Shown here: positions 33,395 to 43,700 of the stretch, one piece after another
How the letters are laid out: each line of letters opens with the position of its first letter
Numbering within the stretch: position 1 is the first letter of the stretch
Assembly (NCBI GenBank): GCA_012932295.1
Contig: JAAONU010000013.1
Span: 2,836,603 to 2,900,602, forward strand
Source of the DNA: Cyclina sinensis
Lineage: Eukaryota > Mollusca > Bivalvia > Venerida > Veneridae
Direction of reading: 5' to 3'
DNA length: 64,000 nt
The notes under the pieces: generated by a model
Told to the model about the DNA's origin: nothing
What the model saw: only the letters and a program-made list of their open reading frames with translations
The model's database searches: none
Program-made: the position numbers and the translations under genes

Positions 33395-35592
33395 ACGACT
33401 GGAAAGGGCTTAAACTATTGCATGGATATCAAAGGACGGTTTAGGAAAAGGTTGTTCTATGAACACGTTTGACTAGGCTGAAGTTTCAGGTGAAGACCTG
33501 TTCAGTGATCACTTCACGCCTTCAGTTGAACTGTCAGCTCATTTGGATCTTCTGAGAACTATGCACCTTTTTTACTGCACAATCTCCGCTTGGTTGGACA
33601 GGGAAACACCTCATTCTACCGGCAGTAGTAGTAGACATACTAACTCTTACTTGTCGTTTTGATGACTATTATTGATTTCGTATATTCTCGGGCGTCTTCA
33701 AGGTTTGTCATATTTTTAACAGTAAATTGCCATTTCAATCTCTACTAACACGTAGTACTCTCAAGCGTGACCAGGTATTGTCAATACTTACTCGTCAAAC
33801 CCGACGAACAAAGAAATCTCCTAATTAGGTTTTTTTATATCGGATCGGTCAAATTGTTACTATGAATTCAAGAGTTCTGTTGTTCGATGAGTATCTTCAA
33901 GTATAAAAAAGCATTTTACTGTAGTTTTCAACAATCCATAACAATATCACTAAACATTAATGTAAAATTGACAGGAATCCGTCTACACAAACAACAACAA
34001 TTCTGTTTATAAAAATTCACTTCAATTTCACCGCCTCTGAATCAGACTGAGCAGATGTCAAAGTATGCATAAAAAGCTAGTTCAACTGGTTTACCATTTA
34101 TATATTTTGTTCAACTTTTACATTTATGCTTGAATAAAATTTACGAAAACAAGAAATCTTCATAATGTGTATAACAAAGTGAAAAAACCGTATCAGGAAA
34201 AAACCACAGTCCGACAACACAGAGTCCCGACACAGTCAAAAATTGGAGCAACAAAGTTACACATGTCTCTCTTTTGTTGCCATAAGGACATTACAACAAC
34301 CGTTAAAGTTTTATAGATTTAATTAATAAATTTAATAAATTGGCAATTCTACCCATGCCTCATGACAGATAATGAATATAATGGAAATAGCAATAGATGT
34401 AAGAACTTAGACACCTACAAAACACAAAAACAAAAATACACATTATCAATAAAAGCATGAACAAATTTATATTATTTAACTGAATTTAAGAGTTCACTTT
34501 TACAATAAAATACTGACCAAACTCACCACAACTTAGTTAAAGTTGGTCAAGCAGTTGTCCCTAGAAATATGTATTTTAACTACGATTATGTAAATGGTCT
34601 AAATTTTAGAAGGAATTAAATGCGGACAAATAAATCTTTTGTGGTTTGGTGCTTTAACAATCATTTCCTAGAATTTAAACACTAATATGTGAAATTAATG
34701 CACAAACGCACCGGTAACAAGAAATGAATTACATATGCACATAACTTTAAAATGGGAAAAAAGGTCAATATGAAAACTCTATGTTAAAATTAATAAATTC
34801 GCATTGATGAAGAATATCATTTTCGCTATCAGTATTTGATGACGTCCCTGCTTTACTCTGAAAAACATATCAAAATTACATACAAATAAAAATGATTAAC
34901 CAAGGCATGCGATTTTACTTTGCAGTGCTTGAGTAACAATATATAAATTCTTATAAACCATACTTGCTGATATTTTACTTTTTTCAGACTACGGTTTAAT
35001 GTATTGCTTACTTTTATGAATTTCCTTTTTATGTGGATATCTTATCTCAATAAAGAGCCATCTTCAATGATATTTCAGTAGACCGTTTATTCATGACCTA
35101 ATGTTATGTTCTGGATGCAGTATCAATAAGTTCTTTGCAAATAAAATCATCATATATGTTTCATGTTTTCAGAATTCTATGATGTTGCAAATAGAAACAG
35201 TGATGTACATTTGAATCACAGTAAAAATGAGATGAAATCTTGGATTGCGATGCATGAAATATACAATCAGCATTATTAATATGGCAGCTTTTAATTCAGT
35301 TAAAATCAGCAAATAAAATTATGAAATACTTTTCTACGTTAAAACAACAATATATCTTTGAAAAAAATAGACAGAAATTGACATGACAGAAATACCTCTT
35401 GTTTGAAAATGTGTATACATTTGCTTGAAAGGTGTTTACAGTGTAAATCCTACATTCAATTAATCTACATTTAGAATACATTTATTTTGATTTTGATGCT
35501 GCTTCTGCTGCTGTTGGTGTTGTTATTCTGTTTTATGTTTAATTTATTATTTCTCCAAAAGTGTCGTATTTTTCAAACTTATCTGTCGTCAG
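33395..35592. other. No gene recognised
   Basis: AT-rich DNA with no supported ORF. 34178-34250 carries a partial copy of the repeat seen at 25.2 and 45.5 kb (AAAAAACCACAGTC, ACACAGTCAAAAA). Confidence 0.6.
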
Positions 35593-35601
35593 TCATTTTA
35601 C

Positions 35602-35999
35602 CATCGTCGGTGACCCCCGGTACATATTCCTCACAACTACATTATGTACCGTGGGATAATTGACTGCTGATTATTCGTTTTCATGAATATTTATTAGCAA
35701 AGGGATGTAACTCTTCGTCGAATGAGATGCGGCATTACAAATAGACACTCTTCAGTGTGGAGGGTAGGCATAATGACAAGTTACTTAAAATAGACGTATT
35801 TCCCAGGATTTAAACATAGGCGCGGAAGGCAAATTGTAACAAGTAATTTCACTGGCTGAGATTCCGCAAGGGAAATCTTACGGAAACCAATGAAAGTATG
35901 TAATAAATTATTCATGAGTACGAAATTTTACCAGTCAATTGTCCCACGGTAGATAAATAGAGTGAAACGGAATGGACCGAACGTGGGTTTCCGACGATG
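35602..35999. mobile_element. 398-bp MITE of the same family, 9-bp target duplication
   Basis: Left end CATCGTCGGTGACC and right end GGTTTCCGACGATG are near complements and match the TIR of the element at 26889. TCATTTTAC flanks both sides (35593-35601 and 36000-36008). The inverted repeat extends about 100 bp inward: TACCGTGGGATAATTGACTG on the left pairs with CAGTCAATTGTCCCACGGTA on the right. No transposase is present. Confidence 0.92.
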
Positions 36000-36008
36000 T
36001 CATTTTAC

Positions 36009-36279
36009 TGAACAATATTAAACTTGGTTTCGACCCTTCTTTAGAGGTTCCTTTTAACTTTATAAACCAATGGGATTCACGAGAAAAATGCCCAATTTTC
36101 TTTCGTGAAGGAACCTACAATGAAGGCACATCAGGTTTAGTCTTATTTTATAATACTTATCATAGAAGTTTATTGATGTCTTTTTTTAAGTGTAAGTATG
36201 TAAATTTGACTTAATTTAACTATAGTCTGTAGTCTTAAAAGTTTTGTTTAAGAGTAGTCTTGTCTATGTTAACAGTGTG
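36009..36279 (+). other. Unassigned open stretch next to the MITE
   Basis: A frame continuing out of the MITE to 36214 reads FNFINQWDSREKCPIFFRE and GLVLFYNTYHRSLL. It matches nothing I know; it begins inside the MITE, so its start is not natural. Confidence 0.3.
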
Positions 36280-36382
36280 TTTCATATTCTAATTGTAAAG
36301 CACTTTTAAACATATTTTGAAATGAAAAGAGTACTCTATAAATCTGCTATAACAATAATGATGATGATGATGATGATGATAA
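36280..36382 (+). repeat. Retroposon 3' tail with ATG microsatellite
   Basis: TTGTAAAGCACTTTTAAAC, then CTCTATAAATCTGC and a run of seven or eight ATG units (36358-36380). This form (AAAGCRCTTT, short hairpin region, CTATAWAAT, simple repeat) is the usual 3' end of many animal L2/CR1-type LINEs and SINEs. The body upstream is not recognised. Confidence 0.5.
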
Positions 36383-37087
36383 ATATTGCATTCAGAAATC
36401 ACAACTAAATTACACACGATTTAGCCTTGGAGACTATCATGAAATTATTCAAAGTTAATTAATTATTTTTTGCTTTCCTGACGCGTTTACAGTCCAAAAT
36501 TCAGGGTTTGAAAACATGAATATTTTACATATGTCTGTTTAACAGTCAAGCCTCTTTTCTGAGCAAGTTGATATCTTTGGTTAAAATATTTCAGTGGAAT
36601 ATGAGAATATATATCTGACGAAGTTAGGTCATGTTATTACTATATACGTGGCGTTTATCCCGAATTATTTAAATTACCTTTTAGTTTTATGTTGTTGTTG
36701 TTGTTGTTTTTTGTCAAACTGTGTTGTACTTGAACTTGAAAAAAATGTTTTTTTTATTTATTATCTACAAAATGTGTCTATAATATTAGTACATAAAATT
36801 CTTGTTGTAACGTGTTTACATTATTTATAAAGCAACAATCGATAAATCGTAAACATTTTTTCTTTTGACATCTATCTAATAAAGCTTTGTTATCGTATTT
36901 TGCACCAAGGGTTATGTACAGCAGCTTTTAAGCATGTCGCTTAAGATAAAGAACATTAGTAATGATGTACAAATTTATATTCTATCTCAAAAAAAGTGTT
37001 ATATATATTCTTTATCACGCATTTCAATTTGAACTGTTTGCAAGCACCTTTGGACGTGTGAAAAATAAAAAATTATTTAGTTGAAAT
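36383..37087. other. No gene recognised; part of a paralogous segment
   Basis: AT-rich. ATCTACAAAATGTGTCTATAAT followed by TAGTACATAA at 36765-36800 resembles 60398-60435, and may be the start of the longer similarity between 38615-39125 and 60635-61065. Confidence 0.4.
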
Positions 37088-37301
37088 TCAAGAACAAACG
37101 AACGAACATTTTTATTTCAGATTTGTACAATTAACATCTTACAAAACATGCATATACATACATATAATATTAGTGTGATCAGTGGAATGGAAAAAAAAAC
37201 ATGTACTGAAGATAGAAAAGAAAATAATGCTTATAGAAGGTTCGCAGCACTGAATTGTGACAACTGACAATATTTGTTTTGAGAGTGGCATTAAAAATAA
37301 A

Positions 37302-37600
37302 TTATATATCAATACTATTTCTTACATCCAGAGCAGATTTTATATATTTGGCTAAATATGTCAAAATAGTTACATTTTGAGAAGACATCAATTGGTTGAA
37401 TTTATAAACAGATGGGCTAACATAATAAACTGGAGTAATATATAGTATACGTAAGTTAGTATAACATGGACAAATGCACACGAAGTGGTAAACATCTTCT
37501 ACTTCTCTCAATCCACAATATAAACAATAACGCTCATTTCTATCGAGAACTGGTCGTGTAAATTTATATTACTGGACGCGTTAGTCCAAGTCTCGTATAA
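37302..37600 (-). pseudogene. LINE ORF2 extreme C-terminus (zinc-binding tail)
   Basis: Reading minus: RPVLDRNERYCLYCGLREVE and DVYHFVCICPCYTNLR form a Cys/His cluster (C-x2-C, H, C-x-C) typical of the end of LINE ORF2 proteins. PSVYKFNQLMSSQNVTILT and YLAKYIKSALDVRNSI follow. The LINE at 39.6-42.3 kb ends in the same way (RYCLCCNTSDIEDEFHFLC, NPSVYKFSQLLN). It is out of frame with ORF1 upstream. Confidence 0.75.
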
Positions 37601-37610
37601 AAAAATTATA

Positions 37611-38459
37611 TCAAAATTTAAAATATAGTCTACAAATGCTGGATCGTCTTTTTGCCTGCTTTTTAACATACTCTCTGTCTTTAAACCTGTTAAACTTGGC
37701 TACTATAGCTCGACACCCATTGGCTTTCTTGGGACCCATCCTATGCACCCTGTCGAAATCAATACTTTTCGGACAGTCTTTCGCAATTTTCATCTTCTCC
37801 TCCATCAACTGCCGGAGGATTTTCTCAGTATCATCCTTAGTCTCATTTGCCAGCTCTCCGATGTTGGCAAAGACCAAATTGTTTCTTATTGACTGCGACT
37901 GTATGTAGACAATTTCCTCTTTCAGTGCATTCTTCCCAGCTTCTAATTCAGCTACCTTGTCGTACATCTTGTCCTGGGAGAATTCACAACTATCGAGTTT
38001 TTCTTCAATTAATTTTAATCTCTCGTCTGTCATCGTGTTTCGCTCCTCCGCTAAAGCCCATAACCTCTTCAAGTCTCTATCAAATGCACTTACTTTCTCT
38101 TTCATTTCCTCCAACGAATTAAGGCGCTTACACATTTGATCGAGCCTTGTGTCAATCTTTTTAAGTATAGACAAGATGTCACTATTTGACGGCTGAGCAT
38201 CCTCGGCCATTTCTATTTTTTCTTCGCTAACAGATTGATCAGTAAAAAGATTTTCTAGACAGTTACTATAATCAAGAAACACACTCAGATCAGCATCATC
38301 TTCATGCAAAACCGAACTTGTTTGTTTCAAAATGTCACTTACTTGTATATCATCTGCCGGGCCTCCCGACCTGTGCAATTTATGTATATGTCCACTCTCA
38401 CTACTGCTACTTCCACTATCTCCTTTTTTCCTCTTATTTCCTTTAAAATTTCTCCCCAT
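37611..38459 (-). CDS. LINE ORF1 protein (coiled coil plus RRM-like domain), intact frame
   Basis: An uninterrupted 282-residue frame. Residues 1-40 are basic and Ser-rich (MGRNFKGNKRKKGDSGSSSS). Residues 40-85 are acidic. Residues 95-185 are rich in Leu/Glu/Lys heptads (ILSILKKIDTRLDQMCKRL, KLIEEKLDSCEFSQDKMYD), a probable coiled coil for trimerisation. Residues 190-270 look like the RRM of LINE ORF1 proteins: IRNNLVFANIGELANE, FDRVHRMG, RAIVAKFNRFKDREYVKKQA. The usual C-terminal domain is missing; the frame ends a few codons after KRRSS, where the ORF2 tail begins. It would be an RNA-binding protein of a non-autonomous element. ATG choice is the first in frame. Confidence 0.75.
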   Translation of the reverse strand: MGRNFKGNKRKKGDSGSSSSESGHIHKLHRSGGPADDIQVSDILKQTSSVLHEDDADLSVFLDYSNCLENLFTDQSVSEEKIEMAEDAQPSNSDILSILKKIDTRLDQMCKRLNSLEEMKEKVSAFDRDLKRLWALAEERNTMTDERLKLIEEKLDSCEFSQDKMYDKVAELEAGKNALKEEIVYIQSQSIRNNLVFANIGELANETKDDTEKILRQLMEEKMKIAKDCPKSIDFDRVHRMGPKKANGCRAIVAKFNRFKDREYVKKQAKRRSSICRLYFKF

Positions 38460-38614
38460 AATTTTCAGAATATAAAATAGACATTTTATTCCAACTGTTC
38501 ATACCAAATTTATGTTTTATCACCATTCATATGTTTCAAAATCATCCATTAATCCAGAGCAAAAAATTCAACGTTTTGACCATTACCACATGACCTTGAC
38601 CTTCAAGGATGTGT

Positions 38615-39125
38615 AAAATATGCAAGTTATTTTAATTAAAAGATACCGTTATGTCAAAGCCAACGAATGTAAAGCTACTCGAAATTCACACAAATACTGT
38701 CTTAGCAAGTTTTATTAATCAAACTTGTGTTTAAAATATTTTATTCTTCGGCACTTTTTTCGGATTTAAAAAATAACACGCAAAGAACATGCAGCCAAAC
38801 TTACAGCAATATCTTTATCACTAATAAAGAATGGAGATGATTCTCGTAAAATTTTTTGAAAAAAACTTACCATACAAAGTGGAAGAACAAGAAATGCTAA
38901 TTTACAACTTTGCTACTAACGAACTTTCCCGTCACACAAATCTGCTAGCTGTTTCACTAACCGGGTGTTATATCCATTAAATTCAAATTTGCTACAGTCA
39001 CGTAAGAAGTCAAAAGACCTTAAACAGATTTAAATATATTTCAAACATAATGACTGGTCGACCATTGTTTGTTATAAATTAAAACAACTTAAGAAAAGTA
39101 GTTGGAGCATATATGTAAATTCTGT
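38615..39125 (-). repeat. Paralogous segment, copy 1 (keeps a splice-donor-like site)
   Basis: Matches 60635-61065 in the same orientation: TTATTAATCAAACTTG, CTTCGGCAC, CCAAACTTACAGCAATATC, AAAAAACTTACC, CACGTAAGAAGTCA and GTTATAAATT occur in both in the same order. On minus the AAAAAACTTACC word reads GGTAAGTTTTTT, a strong 5' splice donor. It could be a duplicated promoter and first exon or a repeat-family 5' end. Confidence 0.6.
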
Positions 39126-39283
39126 TTGTTTGTTGTTGTTTTTTTGTCTTTTAAGTATAAAATATCTTTGGAAGTGAAGCTTGATCTTTATTATAAACGA
39201 GATAGTGAAGTTCCGAACGCCAAGAAACTTAATTACAATTTTTTTTGAGACAATGAAATCATGCGAAGAATTAGTCAATGGCG

Positions 39284-39337
39284 TTTTTTTTTTTTTTTTT
39301 TTTTTTTATTTATTTATTTTTTTTTTTTTTTTTTTTT
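39284..39337. repeat. T-rich tract
   Basis: About 54 bases of T interrupted by three single A bases, then GAGGTAGGGG. It may be a retroposon poly(A) tail on minus. Confidence 0.9.
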
Positions 39338-39397
39338 GAGGTAGGGGTTAATTAGTCCTCCATTTTGTATGAAATTTTATGATCACCAATATCATAT

Positions 39398-42265
39398 CAG
39401 AACAGAACAGAACTGATACTTTATTTATATTTGTACATTGTACATCATCTATAATACAATAATATTTACTAACATAACGTCAACATAATGGTAATAGCAA
39501 ACATGACATTTTTCAAAATTTTTAATCTAAATTTATCTAGTAACAAGTAAAATTAATTAATAAATGTATATACTACGAAATAAAAAAAAAGACATACGAA
39601 AAGGAGAATGAGCATTTATTGTGTTTAACGCTCAACATTTAACAGTGTGTTTCTCACAGCAAGTGCTTCTTAAAAATTTGGATAACTGAATTAATTCATA
39701 TTTACTTTTTGTGTTCAATAATTGTGAAAATTTATAAACTGACGGGTTTCTGAAATATTTAATTTTCAAATATTTTTTCTTAACTCTGCATTAACAATGG
39801 CATATACAAAGGAAATGAAATTCATCTTCAATGTCTGAGGTATTACAGCATAAACAATACCTTTCTTCTCTAACAATTCTATTTCTAGAATATCTAACAG
39901 TTTGTACTCTTAAAGACAGACTACTCATTCTTAATCTACAGAAATAAAATCTAAAACATCTTGGCAAGATATCCAAATAAAGTTCATACTCAAAACTACA
40001 TTTAACATTTTTGTACATATACAATACAGTACTATTTTCTAAAGTAGCAAACCATTCATGTTTAAAAGAATCAATAACTCGACATCTATATTCATATAAA
40101 AATATTTTTTTATCATCTAGAGCTTGTTTATATACTGTCTCTAGGAATATGTTATCAGTTTCTTCAATTTTTAACCAGTATTTTATTATCTTTACAAACC
40201 TATGAATATATAAGGGATATCTTTCCAGTTCGCCGTATACACTAGCATTACAAGTGTTAGGTTGAACTCTTAATAACCTTTTACAAAATTTTAAATGTAT
40301 TCTTTCTTGTTCTTTAGACTTAGTATATCTCCAGATTTAGCATGAATAATTTAATATCGATGACACAAATGAGTCAAATAACTGACATAATGTTCTGGGA
40401 GAAAGGTCAATTTCTTTCAGTTTACAAAGAAGTACATTCATCGCTTTACCACTCAAATATTCCTGATTTAATATAAAATTGCCCGTATAATTAAAAACTG
40501 TCCCGAGATAATTAAAGTCATTAATTACTTCAATATTTTGGCCATTATAGTTCCATTGCTCAGTTGGTAAAAGACGACCTCTTTTTCTAAATACCATTAT
40601 TTTAGTTTTTGTTGTATTTACTTTAAGGCCACAGTTGTTACGATATAAATACAAAAGATCTAATAGTTCCTGTATTCCCTCGGGGCTTTTGCCTATAATT
40701 GCCATATCGTCTGCAAAAAGTAAAAGTATTGAAATAATATCATCTAATAATAAACCTGAGTCGGGATTGTTTTGAAGATACAATTCGATGTCTTCTACAA
40801 ATATTGAAAATAGTAGAGGGGACATTACCTCCCCTTGACGAAGACCAACAGCATATTGGAAATATTCAGAATAACTTGAACAAACTTTAACACAAGACTT
40901 AATTTTCTGGTACATATCGCGAACAGTTCTTAACAATTTACCCTGTATTCCAAAATTATACATTTTTAACCATAAACCATTGCTATCGATAGAATCAAAA
41001 CACTTCATCATATCAACAAATATAACATATAATCTTTTAATTTTCATTAAAATATTTTTCAACTAATGACATAAGTTCAGTAGACCTTTCTTTACGGAAT
41101 CCAAATTGAGCATCCGAAATATTGTTATGTTCGTTACAAAATTTCTCAATTCGATTATTAATAACAGTAGTTAACAATTTTGACATACAACTAACAAGAG
41201 TAATACCTCTATAATTATTTACGTCATCGTGACAACCTTTTGTGTATAAAGGGATTATAATACCCTCTGTCCATTTCACAGGGAAATAACCCGAATCTAA
41301 AATACCATTAAATATATCATAGATATGAGCCGATAAAATATCTATAGTTTCAATAAAGTACTCGTTTAATAAGCAGTCGCTACCATAAGCTTTGTTACGC
41401 TTCAATGATTTTACAGCATTTAAAATTTCACAAACTGTAATTGGCTGGTCTAATTCTGGAAAAAATTCATTTGACTTCATAAAATCAATATTATCACAAA
41501 ACTGATTAGCCTCCTCATTGCAACAAGCAAATAAGTCGTTACTTATATTAGAAAAATCTTCTTTAAATTGTTCCACTGTAATATTTTTTCCAATATTGTT
41601 TCATTTCTTTTTAAAATATTTCCAAAAATATCTAAGTTTACCTTTCTTTAAATTTTCTATCTCAGACATTTTCTTTCTGGAATGTAAACTTTTCTTTTTT
41701 CTAACAATACTTTTATAAAATGGCTTATTTTCACACAACCTAATTCTACAATCATCTGTTTTTGAGATATTAAACAACCTTAAAGATTCTAAATACATAT
41801 TACGTGCATTCCTACATTCTATTTCAACCCAGTCAGCATGCTTAACACAACTTTCTTCTTCAAAACAATGAACATTTTTAAACTGACATATTTTTTAAAT
41901 TAATCGGTCACTAACATTTCGTAACACATCTGTAAAATTATTAATTGCATTATTGATAGACTGTCGACTGCTATTGTCTAAATCATTAATGATATTATTA
42001 AATAAAGGTAAATTACTAATGACTCCTGATCTAAACTGTTGTTTGTATACATCATTCCATTTATATTTTATTTCTGTAAACATAATATCTTTCTCAGGTG
42101 TATTGTTGCAAGATATTTTTAATTGTATGGGGGCATGATCGCTCCATTCATTGAATGACAGTATACTAAAATTATTGATCAGTGAAAAATTGCGTTCGTT
42201 ACATAATGAATAGTCTATAACAGATGCCCCGTTATGCGAAATAAAAGTATGAATATATCATCCGA
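39398..42265 (-). mobile_element. LINE copy with almost complete RT and tail
   Basis: On minus the copy runs from the end of the endonuclease (42250) through linker, RT and zinc-binding tail (39800) to a 3' UTR ending in a (TTCTG)n tail at 39398-39414 with AATAAAGT just before it. It is 5'-truncated at about 42265, where the glycosyltransferase locus begins on plus. Damage is light: one or two stops and one frameshift in the RT. Confidence 0.85.
39780..42262 (-). pseudogene. LINE ORF2: endonuclease end, RT and C-terminal tail
   Basis: Order: GASVIDYSLCNERNFSLI and FNEWSDHAPIQLKI (endonuclease SDH), linker 42083-41600, RT from EILNAVKSLKRNKAYGSDC, VNNYRGITLVSCMSKLLTT, QFGFRKERSTELMS, YVIFVDMMKCFDSIDSNG (motif A), VGLRQGEVMSPLLFSIFVE and LLLFADDMAIIG (catalytic box), thumb and tail with RYCLCCNTSDIEDEFHFLC. 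Breaks: a stop near 41885, a stop near 41600, a 1-nt frameshift near 41050 within TTAATGAAAATTAAAA, and a stop at 40337 where Glu would fit. The clade (L2, RTE-like or I-related) cannot be fixed by eye. Confidence 0.85.
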
Positions 42266-42316
42266 TCATACTATGCACTTCACGACAACAGTTTTTTTTC
42301 AGTCTCCCGAGGAAGG

Positions 42317-43184
42317 ATGACAAGTTCTATGGATGCATGGAAAAAAGCGGTTCTAGCGAGTTTAGCAATTTGTATAGTTGGTTGTTTCTTCACAGCAATA
42401 CAAAAAAAAATTGAAACCCCAAAGATGAAGTTTAAAATTTGCCACGAAGATTTGTCAAATCAGAACAGCACATGTTTGCAATAATACCAGCATTCGAATT
42501 GGTATCTTAATTCCGTCCACAACTCGAAATGTCCGAGTCCCTAATCTAACATCTCTTAGTCTGACAAAGATTTGTTTACCGTCGATTTATAAAACAATGC
42601 AACTGGAGTTCGAATATAGCATTTACGTCGGAATAAACAAAGGTGATTACCTGGAAGGGGTGTCTCAAACTCTTGAAAAATTGTTCAAAAAAGTTAAAGT
42701 TGTTGCAACATCAGCGAAAACTTTTACCAAAACCGTCAATGACATAGCCAGGAGGGCGTACCAAGATGGAATGGATTATCTTGTGCGTATAAATGATGAT
42801 ACAACGTTTCAAACAAAGAACTGGACGTCAGCTGGTATAGAAGTTTTACAAAATTATACACCTCCGAATGTTGGGGTTGTTGGACCCACGTGTAATGAAG
42901 GAAATGTGCACATTTTGACACACGATATGGTGCATCGTACGCATTTAGATATCTTTGACTATTATTATCCTACATATTTTGATAACTGGTGGGCAGATGA
43001 CTGGATAACAGAAGTATACAAACCTGTGAGGTGCACCAAATTAAAAGCTTGGGTTGTAAAGCATCATCTCAAAGCTCATGGTACGAGGTATCATGTTGAT
43101 AAAAAGAAAAGGTCACGACTCAAAACAACATTGGTAATAGATCGAGAAAGACTGGCTGAGTACTGTGGAAACAAAACATATTAA
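42317..43184 (+). pseudogene. Glycosyltransferase family 2-like type II membrane protein, one frameshift
   Basis: Likely role: a Golgi glycosyltransferase with a GT-A fold; the acceptor is unknown. The ATG at 42317 opens MTSSMDAWKKAV, then a 17-residue membrane anchor (LASLAICIVGCFFTAI) and a stalk to 42480. There one base puts the frame out. From 42480 the other frame gives IRIGILIPSTTRNV, SLTKICLPSIYKTM, DYLVRINDDTTFQTKNW, VGVVGPTCNEGNVHILTHD and NWWADDWITEVY, ending at 43184. NDD is the DxD-like nucleotide-sugar site. About 289 residues in all, without introns; TTTTTTTTCAG just upstream could be an acceptor. The single frameshift in an otherwise clean frame may be real or an assembly error. 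Confidence 0.65.
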
Positions 43185-43700
43185 TTTTAAGAATTGTTAT
43201 CACATATAATTCTATGAGAAATGTTACTGAAAGACACAGTTGGTTTTCTATTTTCAAATGTTAGTTGATATAGTGTTCTTTGCTAAAACAATATTAACTC
43301 TAGATAGAGAAAGACTGGCTGAGTATTGTAGCAACAAGACTAATTAATTTTCAGAGCATTCAATGTTATTCCATTTTTAATACTGGCTTTATTTTGCAAT
43401 AAAAATGTAAAACAAACATATAATTAAGTTAAACATTATCGTGAATTTTCAAAGCAGCTGTTATTTATTTTGCAATAAAAATGTAAAACAAAAGTATCAT
43501 TAAGTTAAACATTTTCGTGAATTTTCAAAGCTGTTATGTCCATATTGTAAATGTTAATATAGTGGTCAAAACAGACTATAGTTAAGCATTTGACATAGAT
43601 AAAATTCTATCAGAGATGTTACTGAAAGGCATATTTGGTAAGTCCTTTTTCAAACGTTATTTGCTATAATGTTCTATACTATAAAACAGGTTGTATGAAA
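43137..43700 (+). repeat. Duplicated 3' end of the glycosyltransferase locus
   Basis: The last codons (GAGAAAGACTGGCTGAGTA) occur at 43145 and again at about 43306, the second with its own in-frame TAA. A 76-bp unit starting ATTTTGCAATAAAAATGTAA is doubled at 43391 and 43467. GTTACTGAAAG with its surroundings recurs at about 43220 and 43616. These point to repeated local duplications of the 3' UTR. Confidence 0.8.

Larger units (their letters stand above)
37088..38470 (-). mobile_element. Internally deleted LINE: ORF1 joined to ORF2 tail
   Basis: On minus, an intact ORF1 (38459-37611) is followed at once by the last ~100 residues of an ORF2 (37600-37302) and a 3' end at about 37088 with a (GTTC)-type tail (TGTTCGTTCGTTTGTTC). 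Endonuclease and RT are missing. The tail resembles that of the fuller LINE at 39.4-42.3 kb. The 5' limit is not defined; 38.47-38.6 kb may be 5' UTR. Confidence 0.75.

Noticed and set aside
35972..36214. Host gene of 80 codons
   Set aside because: Its start lies inside the MITE end and the protein has no recognisable feature.
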